Of a stretch of 64,000 nt of DNA, positions 18,094 to 27,957 are shown in pieces. Each line of letters starts with the position of its first letter. Within the stretch, counting starts at the first letter, position 1. The translations under genes and the position numbers were made by a program. The stretch covers positions 186,001 to 250,000 of the forward strand of contig NZ_LT906479.1 of the NCBI RefSeq assembly GCF_900187015.1, given 5' to 3'. The notes under the pieces are model-generated. The model made no database searches and had not been told where the DNA came from. It saw only the letters and a program-made list of their open reading frames with translations. Origin of the DNA: Serratia ficaria (lineage in GTDB: Bacteria; Pseudomonadota; Gammaproteobacteria; Enterobacterales; Enterobacteriaceae).

Positions 18094-18112
18094 GGCGCAG
18101 CGAGCTGCGCCC
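18093..18112. terminator. Hairpin between glpC and dcrB
   Basis: GGGCGCAG (18093-18100) and CTGCGCCC (18105-18112) form a perfect 8-bp stem with loop CGAG between two convergent genes. There is no clear T-run, so termination efficiency is uncertain. Confidence 0.6.
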
Positions 18113-18120
18113 CCGGTGGC

Positions 18121-18684
18121 TTACTTGCCCAGCTTCAGGGTGCTGATGATGCCTTCGGCTTCGCTCTGCGCCTGCTGCTGGTTGTCCGCCGGCAGCGTCA
18201 CCTGAATGGTCAACATGTTGTTGTCCAGGGTGCCGATCAGGATCGACGAGTAGGCTTTCTCGCCGCCGCTGGTGATGATGCTGTCCAGCTGACGCAGCGG
18301 CACGCCGTTGACGTCGATGGCTTTGTTGGTGATCACCTGCAGGTTGGCGTCACGCGCGCGCTGGGTGTCTTCCAGGCGCTTGGCCAGGGTTTCCAGGCTG
18401 TCGGCGGTCTTGTCGCCGAGGATCACGATCACCGCGCGCTGGCCGGTGCTGTCCGCATAAACGTGCATGTTGTTCGCCTGGTTGCCCAGCTTGCCGCTCT
18501 GATCCGCCATGCCGGCCGGCAGGGTAAACGCCAGCTTGCCGTCGAGCAGGCTGACCTGTTGCCCGGCCGAGGCGCTGGCCGCCGCGCCGTCCGCCGGCGC
18601 CTTGGTGTCTTTGGTGTCGCCGTCGCAGGCCGCCAGGCCAAGCACCAGCAGGCTGATACCCATCAATTTTGCTACTTTACGCAT
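18121..18684 (-). CDS. dcrB: DcrB family lipoprotein
   Basis: Predicted lipoprotein of 187 residues with a signal peptide ending in the lipobox LAAC (Cys20). An Ala-, Thr- and Asp-rich linker then leads into a compact domain. It is recognised as DcrB from its sequence and from its place next to yhhQ and tusA, the order also seen in E. coli. The family is named for a role in uptake of certain phages in E. coli; its normal cell-envelope function is not settled. It is the last gene of a minus-strand set with the GNAT gene and yhhQ. Confidence 0.88.
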   Translation of the reverse strand: MRKVAKLMGISLLVLGLAACDGDTKDTKAPADGAAASASAGQQVSLLDGKLAFTLPAGMADQSGKLGNQANNMHVYADSTGQRAVIVILGDKTADSLETLAKRLEDTQRARDANLQVITNKAIDVNGVPLRQLDSIITSGGEKAYSSILIGTLDNNMLTIQVTLPADNQQQAQSEAEGIISTLKLGK

Positions 18685-18764
18685 CGGGCTTCCTTCTTCC
18701 TTTCCGGTAGGATTTCACTGCCGTATCGCAACCTATTCCAGGTTGAAATGCAAGGCGGATGTTG

Positions 18765-19199
18765 TCACAAGGTTTTTTCAAGTAATAGCCGATAATCAGC
18801 CACTTCGCCTTTATTTTCCAGTCGAACAATCTGATAGTGATTGACGATCAGCATCATCAGCATGGCGCGGAACCGATTGCGGGTTTTTACCCTCAGTTGC
18901 CGGTAGCCCTGCGCCCGCGCCCAGCGCTCCTGTTCGGTCAGCAGCGCCTGCGCCACGCCGTGGCGGCGAAACGCCGGCAGCACGCCGCCCAGCCAGCTGT
19001 AAAATGCCCCTTCCCGCAGTTGATAGCCCAGTTTGAAACCGGCCGGCCGGCCGTCGATCTCGGCGATCAGCAGGCTGGCGGGCGCGGAGCCGATGCGCTG
19101 CCGCAGGTCGGCCAGGCTGTGCAGGCCGCCGAATTCGGGAATGCAGCGGTACAGACGGTGGATTTCTTCGAGGGTGGCGTTGCGGGTGGTCAAGCTCAT
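18765..19199 (-). CDS. GNAT family N-acetyltransferase
   Basis: A 144-residue single-domain protein with the GNAT fold. LGGVLPAFRRHGVAQALL corresponds to motif A, including the acetyl-CoA pyrophosphate-binding R/Q-x-x-G-x-G/A region (here RRHGVA). The following WARAQGYRQLRVKTRN matches the next helix and strand. The substrate is unknown. It lies between dcrB and yhhQ on the same strand, which in E. coli are adjacent, so this gene appears to be an insertion in the lineage. Confidence 0.85.
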   Translation of the reverse strand: MSLTTRNATLEEIHRLYRCIPEFGGLHSLADLRQRIGSAPASLLIAEIDGRPAGFKLGYQLREGAFYSWLGGVLPAFRRHGVAQALLTEQERWARAQGYRQLRVKTRNRFRAMLMMLIVNHYQIVRLENKGEVADYRLLLEKTL

Positions 19200-19242
19200 C
19201 GGCGGCCTCCGAAAGGGTGCGGGCCGCCAATGATAGCACGGC

Positions 19243-19902
19243 TTAGCCCGGCTGCAGGCCGCCGGCGCGCGCCGCGATGCGCTTGAGCAGCATGTTCAGC
19301 AACACGCCGTACATCGGCAGGAAGAACAACATGCAGATCAGCACTTTGAAGCTGTAATCCACCAGGGCGATCTCCACCCAGTTGTTGGCCATAAAGGCGT
19401 CGCTGCTCTTGTAGAAGGCGATGAAGAAGAACGACAGCGTATCGCTGATGTTGCCGAGGAACATCGCCGCCGCGGGCGCCACCCACCAGGCGCTGCGCTG
19501 GCGCAGGCGGTTGAAGACGTGCACATCGAGGATCTGGCCGAGCACGTAGGCCATAAAGCTGGCGATGGCGATGCGCGCCACAAACAGGTTAAAGCTGCCC
19601 AGCGCGGCGAAGCCCTGCCACTCTCCCTGGTAGGTGACGGTGGAAATCACGTAGGAAATGAACAGCGCCGGCACCATGACGGACAAAATGATGCGTCGCG
19701 CCAGCGGCGCGCCGAAAATGCGCACCGTCAGATCGGTCGCCAGAAAGATAAACGGGAAGGTGAAGGCGCCCCAGGTGGTATGGAAGCCGAAAACGGTGAT
19801 CGGCAGCTGCACCAGATAGTTGCTGGAGGTAATGATGGCGATATGGAACAACGATAGCCAGACCAACGCGGTGAAGCGCTGCTGAGCGGTAAACGAATAC
19901 AT
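19243..19902 (-). CDS. yhhQ: Queuosine precursor transporter YhhQ
   Basis: Integral membrane protein of 219 residues (E. coli 221) with about six hydrophobic segments, in the family that imports 7-cyano-7-deazaguanine and related queuosine precursors. The segments WGAFTFPFIFLATDLTVRIFG, known here by the ends WGAFTFPF and LTVRIFG, and FLGNISDTLSFF are conserved in the family. The frame reaches 20001, but AAGG about 8 nt before the ATG at 19902 and agreement with E. coli fix the start. It is divergent from tusA. Confidence 0.93.
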   Translation of the reverse strand: MYSFTAQQRFTALVWLSLFHIAIITSSNYLVQLPITVFGFHTTWGAFTFPFIFLATDLTVRIFGAPLARRIILSVMVPALFISYVISTVTYQGEWQGFAALGSFNLFVARIAIASFMAYVLGQILDVHVFNRLRQRSAWWVAPAAAMFLGNISDTLSFFFIAFYKSSDAFMANNWVEIALVDYSFKVLICMLFFLPMYGVLLNMLLKRIAARAGGLQPG

Positions 19903-20120
19903 GATGTAGCCTTTTTGGTCGTGGGGTGAGGGAACCCATTGATTCTTGTCAGAGCAGCCGAATTGACTGCGCGGCGGCATGATACGCGTTTGCGCAACCA
20001 ATGCAACGGTTAAATTTGGAGCAAACGTTAACGCATCTTGCGCAGAAAAACTACCGGCGTAAACTAGGCGCTAATGAGATGCGGCGAGCGTTCGCCGATC
20101 GTTTTTTTCGAGAAAATTGC

Positions 20121-20366
20121 ATGACTGACTTATTTGCCCAGGCAGACCAGACGCTCGACGCGCTGGGGCTGCGCTGCCCTGAACCGGTGATGATGGTGCG
20201 CAAAACCGTGCGCCACATGGATAACGGCGAAACGCTGCTGATTATCGCCGACGATCCGGCCACTACCCGCGATATCCCGGGGTTCTGCCGCTTTATGGAG
20301 CATACGCTGGTGGCGCAGGACACCGAGCAGGCGCCTTACCGTTATCTGTTGCGCAAGGGCGTATAG
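20121..20366 (+). CDS. tusA: Sulfurtransferase TusA
   Basis: Small sulfur carrier, 81 residues, exactly the E. coli length. The catalytic cysteine is Cys19 in [14 protein letters not shown], and the [13 protein letters not shown] segment is conserved. TusA takes persulfide sulfur from IscS and hands it to TusBCD for 2-thiouridine formation in tRNA, and also feeds molybdenum cofactor synthesis. The frame is open further upstream, but the family start is at 20121. It is divergent from yhhQ and convergent with zntA, as in E. coli. Confidence 0.97.
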   Translation: MTDLFAQADQTLDALGLRCPEPVMMVRKTVRHMDNGETLLIIADDPATTRDIPGFCRFMEHTLVAQDTEQAPYRYLLRKGV

Positions 20367-20381
20367 CCGCTGAAATGGATA

Positions 20382-20406
20382 CCAGGGGCAAATCCTTCAC
20401 CCCTGG
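20382..20406. terminator. Hairpin between tusA and zntA
   Basis: CCAGGGG (20382-20388) pairs with CCCCTGG (20400-20406) across an 11-nt loop between two convergent genes. No T-run follows, so its strength as a terminator is uncertain. Confidence 0.45.
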
Positions 20407-20417
20407 CATGCCGTTGC

Positions 20418-22733
20418 CTAGCTGCGTTTTTTCAACAGGCGCAGCGCGTTGGCGGTCACCAGCGCGGTGGCGCCGGAATCCGCCAGCACCGCCAGCCACA
20501 GGCCGGTCAACCCCATCAGGCTGGTTACCAGAAATACCCCCTTCAGCCCCAGCGCGATGGTGATGTTCTGCCGGATATTGGCGTGGGTGGCGCGCGAGAT
20601 GCGGATCATCTCCGCCACGCCCAGCAGCCGGTTGTGGGTCAGGGCCGCGTCTGCGGTTTCCAGCGCCACGTCGGTGCCGCTGCCCATGGCGATGCCGATG
20701 CTCGAGGCTTTCATCGCCGGAGCGTCGTTGATGCCGTCGCCGATCATCGCCGTCGGCCGCAGCTCGCTCAGCTCGGTGATCGCCTTTACCTTGTCTTCCG
20801 GCAGCAGGCCGGCGCGATAATCCAGGCCCAGCTCACTGGCGATCGCCGCCGCCGCGCGCGGGTTGTCGCCGGTCAGCATTACGCCGCGGATCCCCAGCGC
20901 GTTCAGCTCGGCGATCGCCTGTTTGGCGTCGCTGCGCAGCGTATCGCGCAGCGCCAGCAGGCCGATTGGCGCACCGTCCTCCAGCACCACCACCGCCGTT
21001 TTACCGGCGCTTTCCAGGCTGTCCACCTGGCTCTGCCATTTGCCGCCCAGCAGCCCCGGCGCCAGCTTGCCCGGCGCGCTGATCAGCAGGGTTTTGCCGT
21101 CGACCTTGCCTTCTACGCCAACCCCGGCCAGCGCGCGGCGCCCCTGCGCCAGCGGCAGGTCCGGCCCGTATTGTGCGGCGCGGTTGATGATCGCCTGCGC
21201 CAGCGGATGGTGGGAGCCGGCCTCAACCGCCGCGGCGAGCGTCAACAACCGCCGTTCGTCGATGTCGCCGATTGGCAGCACGTCGGTCACCGTCGGTTTG
21301 CCTTCCGTCAGGGTACCGGTTTTATCGAAGGCGATGGTTTGCACCTGGCCGAGTTGTTCCAGCGCCGCGCCGCCTTTAATCAACGCGCCGCGCCGCGTCG
21401 CCGCCGCCAGCCCGGAGGTAATGGCCGCCGGGGTAGAGATCACCAGCGCGCACGGGCAGCCGATCAGCAGCAGGGTCAGGCCGCGATAGATCCAGGTATC
21501 CCACGGCTGCGAAAACAGCAGCGGCGGCACCAGGATCACCGCCACCGCCAGCAGCATGATGGCCGGGGTGTAGTAGCGGCTGAAACGGTCGAGAAAACGC
21601 TCGATCGGCGCGCGGCGCTCTTCGGCCTCTTCGATCAGCTGCAGAATGCGGTCGATGGCGTTCTTGCCGGGTTCGGACATCACCTTCATCTGCGCCGCCT
21701 GATCGACGGACAGGCTGCCGGCGGCCACTTTCTCGCCCTGTTGGCGCTCAACCGGCAGCGATTCGCCGGTGAGGGCGCTTTCGTCGAAGCTGGCGAACGG
21801 GTTGAGCAGCTCGGCATCGGCCGGCAAACGGCCGCCGGGAACGATTTCAATCACGTCGCCGGGGCGCAGAGCGGCGACCGGTACGCGCTTGCGCGTGGTC
21901 CCCTGCAGCAGCAGCGCATCTTCCGGCACCAGCGCCATCAGCGCGGTCACGCCGCGTCTGGCCCGGTTGGCGGCGTAGGATTCCAGCAGCTCGCCGACCA
22001 TAAACAGCAGCAGCACCATCGCCGCCTCGGCGGTGGCGCCGATAAACAGCGCGCCGATGGCGGCTACGCTCATCAGGGTTTCAATGGCGAACGGGGTACC
22101 TGAGCGGATCAGACGCAGCGCCTTGGTGGCGACCGGCGCCAGGCCCACCAGGGTGGTGGCGATAAAGGCGATGCGGCCCAGCTCCGGGTTAACGCGATCC
22201 AGCACCCAGCTGACGATCATGAGCGTAGTCAGCAGCAGCAGCGGGCCGAATTCACCGAAACGCGCAGCCTGCGGCGCGGTTTTGGCGGCCTGAGCGCCGA
22301 GCAGGGTGAAGCCGGCCTGTTTGACCGCATCCTGAATGCGCAGGCTGACGTCGGACCGTGCGTCCACCACCAGTTTTTCGGTGGCGAACAACACGCGCGC
22401 GCTGTCGACGCCGGGGATCGAGGTGACGGCATTCTCAATTTTCTTGGCGCAGCTGGGGCAATCCATGCCGGTGACTTTCCAGCTGAAGCGCCGGCTGCCG
22501 GAAGGAGGGGCGGCGGCCAGCCTGTCGCTTTCCTCATCCGGATCGTCAGTGTCGACGGCGCTGCAGCAGCTGGCGCCATGATCGTGCGCATGGGCCTGTT
22601 CCGCAGGTGCGGCAAGCTCTCGCTTGTCGCTGCTGCAGCCGTGCTGGGTTTTACCGTGGCTGTGATTGCAGCCGCAGCCGCCGCCTTCCGTATGGTTATG
22701 TTCTTGATGATTAGGGTTTTGATGGTTATGCAT
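20418..22733 (-). CDS. zntA: Zn(II)/Cd(II)/Pb(II)-exporting P-type ATPase ZntA
   Basis: P1B-type ATPase of 771 residues that pumps Zn, Cd and Pb out of the cytoplasm. Order of features: a His/Cys-rich N-terminal tail of about 80 residues, a heavy-metal-associated domain with GMDCPSC, membrane segments, the transport motif GCPCALVIS, the phosphorylation site DKTGTLTEG and the hinge MIGDGINDAPA. The tail is longer than in E. coli ZntA (732 residues) and contains many His and Cys residues, which suggests additional metal binding. A ZntR-type promoter lies upstream. Confidence 0.97.
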   Translation of the reverse strand: MHNHQNPNHQEHNHTEGGGCGCNHSHGKTQHGCSSDKRELAAPAEQAHAHDHGASCCSAVDTDDPDEESDRLAAAPPSGSRRFSWKVTGMDCPSCAKKIENAVTSIPGVDSARVLFATEKLVVDARSDVSLRIQDAVKQAGFTLLGAQAAKTAPQAARFGEFGPLLLLTTLMIVSWVLDRVNPELGRIAFIATTLVGLAPVATKALRLIRSGTPFAIETLMSVAAIGALFIGATAEAAMVLLLFMVGELLESYAANRARRGVTALMALVPEDALLLQGTTRKRVPVAALRPGDVIEIVPGGRLPADAELLNPFASFDESALTGESLPVERQQGEKVAAGSLSVDQAAQMKVMSEPGKNAIDRILQLIEEAEERRAPIERFLDRFSRYYTPAIMLLAVAVILVPPLLFSQPWDTWIYRGLTLLLIGCPCALVISTPAAITSGLAAATRRGALIKGGAALEQLGQVQTIAFDKTGTLTEGKPTVTDVLPIGDIDERRLLTLAAAVEAGSHHPLAQAIINRAAQYGPDLPLAQGRRALAGVGVEGKVDGKTLLISAPGKLAPGLLGGKWQSQVDSLESAGKTAVVVLEDGAPIGLLALRDTLRSDAKQAIAELNALGIRGVMLTGDNPRAAAAIASELGLDYRAGLLPEDKVKAITELSELRPTAMIGDGINDAPAMKASSIGIAMGSGTDVALETADAALTHNRLLGVAEMIRISRATHANIRQNITIALGLKGVFLVTSLMGLTGLWLAVLADSGATALVTANALRLLKKRS

Positions 22734-22772
22734 AACGTCCCCCTCCGGGCAGTTAATGAGCTTTATGGCCCG

Positions 22773-22804
22773 ACTCTACACCCTGGAGTCAACTCCAGAG
22801 TCAA
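22773..22804 (-). promoter_or_regulatory. ZntR-controlled zntA promoter
   Basis: On the minus strand TTGACT (22804-22799) and TAGAGT (22778-22773) are separated by 20 bp, the overlong spacer typical of MerR-family promoters. The spacer holds the dyad CTGGAGT-TG-ACTCCAG, almost the same as the E. coli zntA operator. ZntR bound to zinc would untwist the spacer and activate transcription. Confidence 0.9.
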
Positions 22805-24868
<2,064 letters not shown>

Positions 24869-24878
24869 CTGAAAGCAT

Positions 24879-24912
24879 CATAACGCCCGGCGCAGCCTGG
24901 CCGGGCGTTATG
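24879..24912 (+). terminator. Hairpin between serralysin and inhibitor genes
   Basis: CATAACGCCCGGC (24879-24891) pairs perfectly with GCCGGGCGTTATG (24900-24912), an 8-nt loop. No T-run follows; instead the ribosome-binding site GGGAG of the inhibitor gene follows directly. It may protect the protease message or let part of the transcripts continue into the inhibitor. Confidence 0.65.
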
Positions 24913-24923
24913 CGGGAGCCGAG

Positions 24924-25301
24924 ATGAAAAACACGTTAGCGCGCACCGCCATGACGGCGGGAGGCATGATGGTTACGGGGGCAGTGATGGCCAGCAGTCT
25001 GGTTCTTCCCACCGCGCAGTCACTGGCGGGACAATGGCAGGTTGCCGATCGCGAGCGGCAGTGCCGGATCGAATTTCTGGCCAGCGAGCAGAGCGCAGCC
25101 AACGGCTACCGGCTGGTGGATCGGCAACGCTGCCTGAACAAGCTGTTTGCGGCCGAGGTGGTCGGCTGGCGCCCGGCGCCCGACGGCATCGCCCTCCTGC
25201 AGGCGGACGGCAGCACGCTGGCGTTCTTCTCGCGCGACGGCGAGGTGTACCGCAACCGCCTTGGCGCCGATGACGGCCTGACGCTGAAAGCCTTGGCCTA
25301 G
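24924..25301 (+). CDS. inh: Serralysin inhibitor, Inh family
   Basis: Periplasmic proteinase inhibitor of 125 residues with an N-terminal signal peptide likely cleaved before SSLVLP (about residue 24). The mature domain matches the eight-stranded Inh fold by its segments LAGQWQVAD, GWRPAPDGIALLQADGS and FFSRDG. Two cysteines (RQCRIEF and RCLNK) probably form the conserved disulfide. The inhibitor is thought to protect the cell against protease that activates before secretion, by inserting its N-terminal residues into the active site. It directly follows the serralysin gene, the usual arrangement. Confidence 0.93.
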   Translation: MKNTLARTAMTAGGMMVTGAVMASSLVLPTAQSLAGQWQVADRERQCRIEFLASEQSAANGYRLVDRQRCLNKLFAAEVVGWRPAPDGIALLQADGSTLAFFSRDGEVYRNRLGADDGLTLKALA

Positions 25302-25306
25302 AACCA

Positions 25307-25330
25307 ACGGGTTCGGCACCCCGAACCCGT
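25307..25330. terminator. Hairpin between inh and yhhN
   Basis: ACGGGTTCGG (25307-25316) and CCGAACCCGT (25321-25330) form a perfect 10-bp stem with loop CACC between two convergent genes. The T-run is lacking on the plus strand. Confidence 0.6.
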
Positions 25331-25337
25331 CGCGTCG

Positions 25338-25964
25338 TTACAGATACAGTGAGCGCACGATCAGAAAGTGGCCGGAGAAGTAGCAAAACGCCACCACGGC
25401 GTCCGCCGCGCGGAAGGTGAAGCGGTAGCGGTTGATCAACCACACCACGTTGGCCAACAGCAGCAGCGAAGTGCCCGCCAGCAACGAGAAGCCGAAGTCG
25501 GTGCTGCGCATGAAATACTGTTCACCCGCCAGCCAGACCATCAGCAGGGTCATCGCCACGTAGGTGGCGATCGGCCAGCGCATTTCCTCCAGCCGCGTCC
25601 AGACGGTCGCCAGCAGCAGCAGGCCGATCGCCAGCAATGCCAGCGGCAGCGGCCAAAACAGGCTGAAGGTCATCTGGCTGGCGAAGCTCAGGGTATACAG
25701 CAGATGGGAAAGGAAAAATGCGCCGAGCGCATACAGCACTCGCTCGCGGGGCAGCAGCAGCAGGGCGTCGGCGATCAGCGTCGCCAGCAGGCCGAGCACG
25801 ATCAAATAGCCGGCGGGGCCGAGCACCGGGGCCTGCCAGGCCAGCAACAGCAGCAACAGCAGCGTCAGCGGTTTGAACACCCAACGCTGCCAGCGCGGCC
25901 CGCGGTAGGAGGCGTCGACGAACAGCCAACCGGAAAAGAATACGGCAAGGAACGGCCAACTCAT
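25338..25964 (-). CDS. yhhN: YhhN/TMEM86 family membrane protein (lysoplasmalogenase family)
   Basis: Integral membrane protein of 208 residues with about seven or eight hydrophobic segments. It matches the YhhN family, whose animal member TMEM86B hydrolyses lysoplasmalogen; the bacterial function is not established. The [11 protein letters not shown] segment and the late [13 protein letters not shown] are conserved in the family. It is convergent with the inhibitor gene and divergent from yhhM. Confidence 0.85.
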   Translation of the reverse strand: MSWPFLAVFFSGWLFVDASYRGPRWQRWVFKPLTLLLLLLLAWQAPVLGPAGYLIVLGLLATLIADALLLLPRERVLYALGAFFLSHLLYTLSFASQMTFSLFWPLPLALLAIGLLLLATVWTRLEEMRWPIATYVAMTLLMVWLAGEQYFMRSTDFGFSLLAGTSLLLLANVVWLINRYRFTFRAADAVVAFCYFSGHFLIVRSLYL

Positions 25965-26375
25965 ATGTCTTCCTTATTCATGAGGGGAGCCGCAGCAATC
26001 GGCTCCAAGTTGTCACCAACGTCACTTCTTGATTTCAGTGTAGGTAGCCTGTCGGCAATCGACAATGCTTTACGCCAGCATGGACTGTAACCTATTTGCG
26101 GCGGCAAGAAAGGGACTTTAGTTGCCCGGCGGCCAGGTTAAGTCGGCCGCGGACTTTTATTTACCGGTAATGATGTTTAGACTCGGCGACAGAAAAAGAA
26201 CATCCCGGGGATAGCGTTTTGACTCGGTTCGCACAGACAGTAACATTCTGATAAAAAAGAGTAATGAGGCAGTGCGACGTGGCGATCGGTGCGAGTCGGC
26301 TGAACGATCTTAATCCGCCGGCGATGCTGCGACAGACGCCCGGCCGCGTTAAATCCTGCATACCAGGGAGCCAAG
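25965..26375. other. Intergenic region between yhhN and yhhM
   Basis: A 411-bp divergent spacer. A GC-rich inverted repeat, GCGGCC and GGCCGC around 26130-26150, is followed by a short T-rich stretch. Otherwise no gene or clear promoter could be identified. Confidence 0.35.
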
Positions 26376-26729
26376 ATGAGCAAACCACCGCTGTTTTTTA
26401 TCGCCGTTATTGCGCTTATCGCCGTGCTGGCGACGCATCGCTATTTCAACCAACGCCGGATGGATGCGGAGAACGACCGCGCGCCGCTGCGCAGCCTGCA
26501 GGTCAAGGTCAGCGACAAGCGCGAGTTTCCCGTCGCCGCCACCCGTTCGCGCCAGCGCGAACACTGGGCCAATGAGCCGATGCATTATGAGGTGGTATTC
26601 AGCCCGCAGGGTGGCGGCGAGGACATTCGGCTGCGGGTGAAGCAGTGGCAGTACAACCCGATCGAAAAAGGCGCGCAGGGCACGTTGAACATGCAGGGCG
26701 CGCGCTTCGTCTCCTTTACCGCCCGGTAA
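26376..26729 (+). CDS. yhhM: DUF2500 domain-containing membrane protein YhhM
   Basis: A 117-residue protein with one N-terminal membrane segment (about residues 5-20) and a small beta-rich domain. Similar in length and place to YhhM of E. coli, which lies beside yhhL and rsmD. No function is known. GGGAG precedes the ATG by about 6 nt. It is convergent with yhhL, with almost no space between the stop codons. Confidence 0.82.
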   Translation: MSKPPLFFIAVIALIAVLATHRYFNQRRMDAENDRAPLRSLQVKVSDKREFPVAATRSRQREHWANEPMHYEVVFSPQGGGEDIRLRVKQWQYNPIEKGAQGTLNMQGARFVSFTAR

Positions 26730-26730
26730 G

Positions 26731-27003
26731 CTATTTCTTTTTGATCGGCGGCTGCTTTTTCTGCCAGGCCAGCAGCTCAAACACGCCAAAGACGAAGATC
26801 TTGGCTTCCTGCCAGTAGCTGATCGGTTGATCTTTCGGCTGGGTGGATTTCAGCAGCACCAGCTGCAGGCCGTGCATCACCACCATGAAGAACAGCGCCA
26901 CGTCGATGAAATATTTCAGCGGCTTGGGAAACGGGTGGAACAGATTGGAGAGCAGGAAGCCCCATACGCACAGCATCAGCAGGCGGCCCAGGTTAATCAG
27001 CAT
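26731..27003 (-). CDS. yhhL: DUF1145 family membrane protein YhhL
   Basis: Small membrane protein of 90 residues with three hydrophobic segments and a basic tail (KKQPPIKKK). It matches YhhL of E. coli in size and in its place directly after rsmD, which it overlaps by 11 bp, so the two are likely translated from one message. The longer frame reaching 27228 lies inside rsmD and is not used. Function unknown. Confidence 0.82.
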   Translation of the reverse strand: MLINLGRLLMLCVWGFLLSNLFHPFPKPLKYFIDVALFFMVVMHGLQLVLLKSTQPKDQPISYWQEAKIFVFGVFELLAWQKKQPPIKKK

Positions 27004-27613
27004 GATTGGTTTTCTCTTGCGAACGAATATAAAGACGGTAAGCCACCTGACCGGCGACTTTCTCACGGTGCAACTGCCAGTTGGCCGGCACATCGGCCGC
27101 GGCGCTTTCCGCTTCGGCCTCCACGTAGATCCAGGCCTCGTCGGCCAGCCAGCCCCGCTGCTCCAGCAGCGTGACGGTTTCCGCCAGCAGCCCTTTGCGG
27201 AACGGCGGATCGAGAAACACCACGTCAAACGGCTGGCCGCCGCCCGCCAGCCAGCTTAGCGTATTGGTATTGACCACCGTTCCTTTGCCCTGCAGCAGCG
27301 CCAGGTTTTTTTCCAGCTGTTGCGCCACCGGCCGTTCATATTCCAGCAGCGTGGCGCTGCCGGCATAGCGCGACAGCGCCTCCAGCCCCAGCGCGCCGCT
27401 GCCGGCGAAACAGTCCAGGCAACGCGCCCCCTGGATCACCGGCGCCAGCCAGTTGAACAGGGTTTCACGCACCCGATCGGTGGTCGGGCGCAGCCCCGGG
27501 CTGCTCGGCACCGGCAGCTTGCGCCCACGCCATTGGCCGCCGATGATGCGGATCTGCCCGGCTGCGGCCTGAGCCGGTTTTTTTGCCGCCGCCCGTGGCG
27601 ATAGTCTTGTCAT
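26993..27613 (-). CDS. rsmD: 16S rRNA (guanine966-N2)-methyltransferase RsmD
   Basis: SAM-dependent methyltransferase of 206 residues that modifies G966 of 16S rRNA. The N-terminal IRIIGGQWRGRKL and RPTTDRVRETLFNW are signatures of RsmD. CLDCFAGSGALGLEALSR is the SAM-binding motif, and FLDPPF is the catalytic NPPY-type motif. Divergent from ftsY as in other enterobacteria, with yhhL overlapping its 3' end. Confidence 0.96.
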   Translation of the reverse strand: MTRLSPRAAAKKPAQAAAGQIRIIGGQWRGRKLPVPSSPGLRPTTDRVRETLFNWLAPVIQGARCLDCFAGSGALGLEALSRYAGSATLLEYERPVAQQLEKNLALLQGKGTVVNTNTLSWLAGGGQPFDVVFLDPPFRKGLLAETVTLLEQRGWLADEAWIYVEAEAESAAADVPANWQLHREKVAGQVAYRLYIRSQEKTNHAD

Positions 27614-27801
27614 ATGCTTTGCTTGATTTCTTTCTGCGGCGCGGGCCGCACAGGTTAACGAAAAGTTGCCCTATTCTACCGGTGACGGGCTCCGGGGGAA
27701 ACGGTAAAACTTTGTTGCCTGATTTCACACTGGAAAGCATGCCGGATGCGTGTTGCTGCGCGAGGGAAAGTGATAGACTCGGCGGATTAATTGTCAGCAT
27801 A

Positions 27802-27932
27802 TACCCAAAATAATTGGAGTTGCAGCAAGGCGGCAAGAGTGGGAGGCCTCAGGCGCTTACTTAAGTCAGTGGCCGGGGCGAGCGCCCGCAGCCAACGCTG
27901 ATTGCAGCTTCAAGTATGAAGGGCAAGCAAGC
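27802..27932. repeat. Palindromic repeat element (copy 2) upstream of ftsY
   Basis: Shares with copy 1 the outer segment GAGTTGCAGC, the following AGGCGGC and the central AGGCGCTTACTT, and returns with GCAGCTTCAAGT on the other arm. It ends about 25 bp before ftsY, so it occupies most of the rsmD-ftsY spacer (27614-27957). The remainder of that spacer shows nothing beyond promoter-like AT-rich DNA. Confidence 0.75.
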
Positions 27933-27957
27933 CTTAGGTACGGAGTAGAGTCATCAC

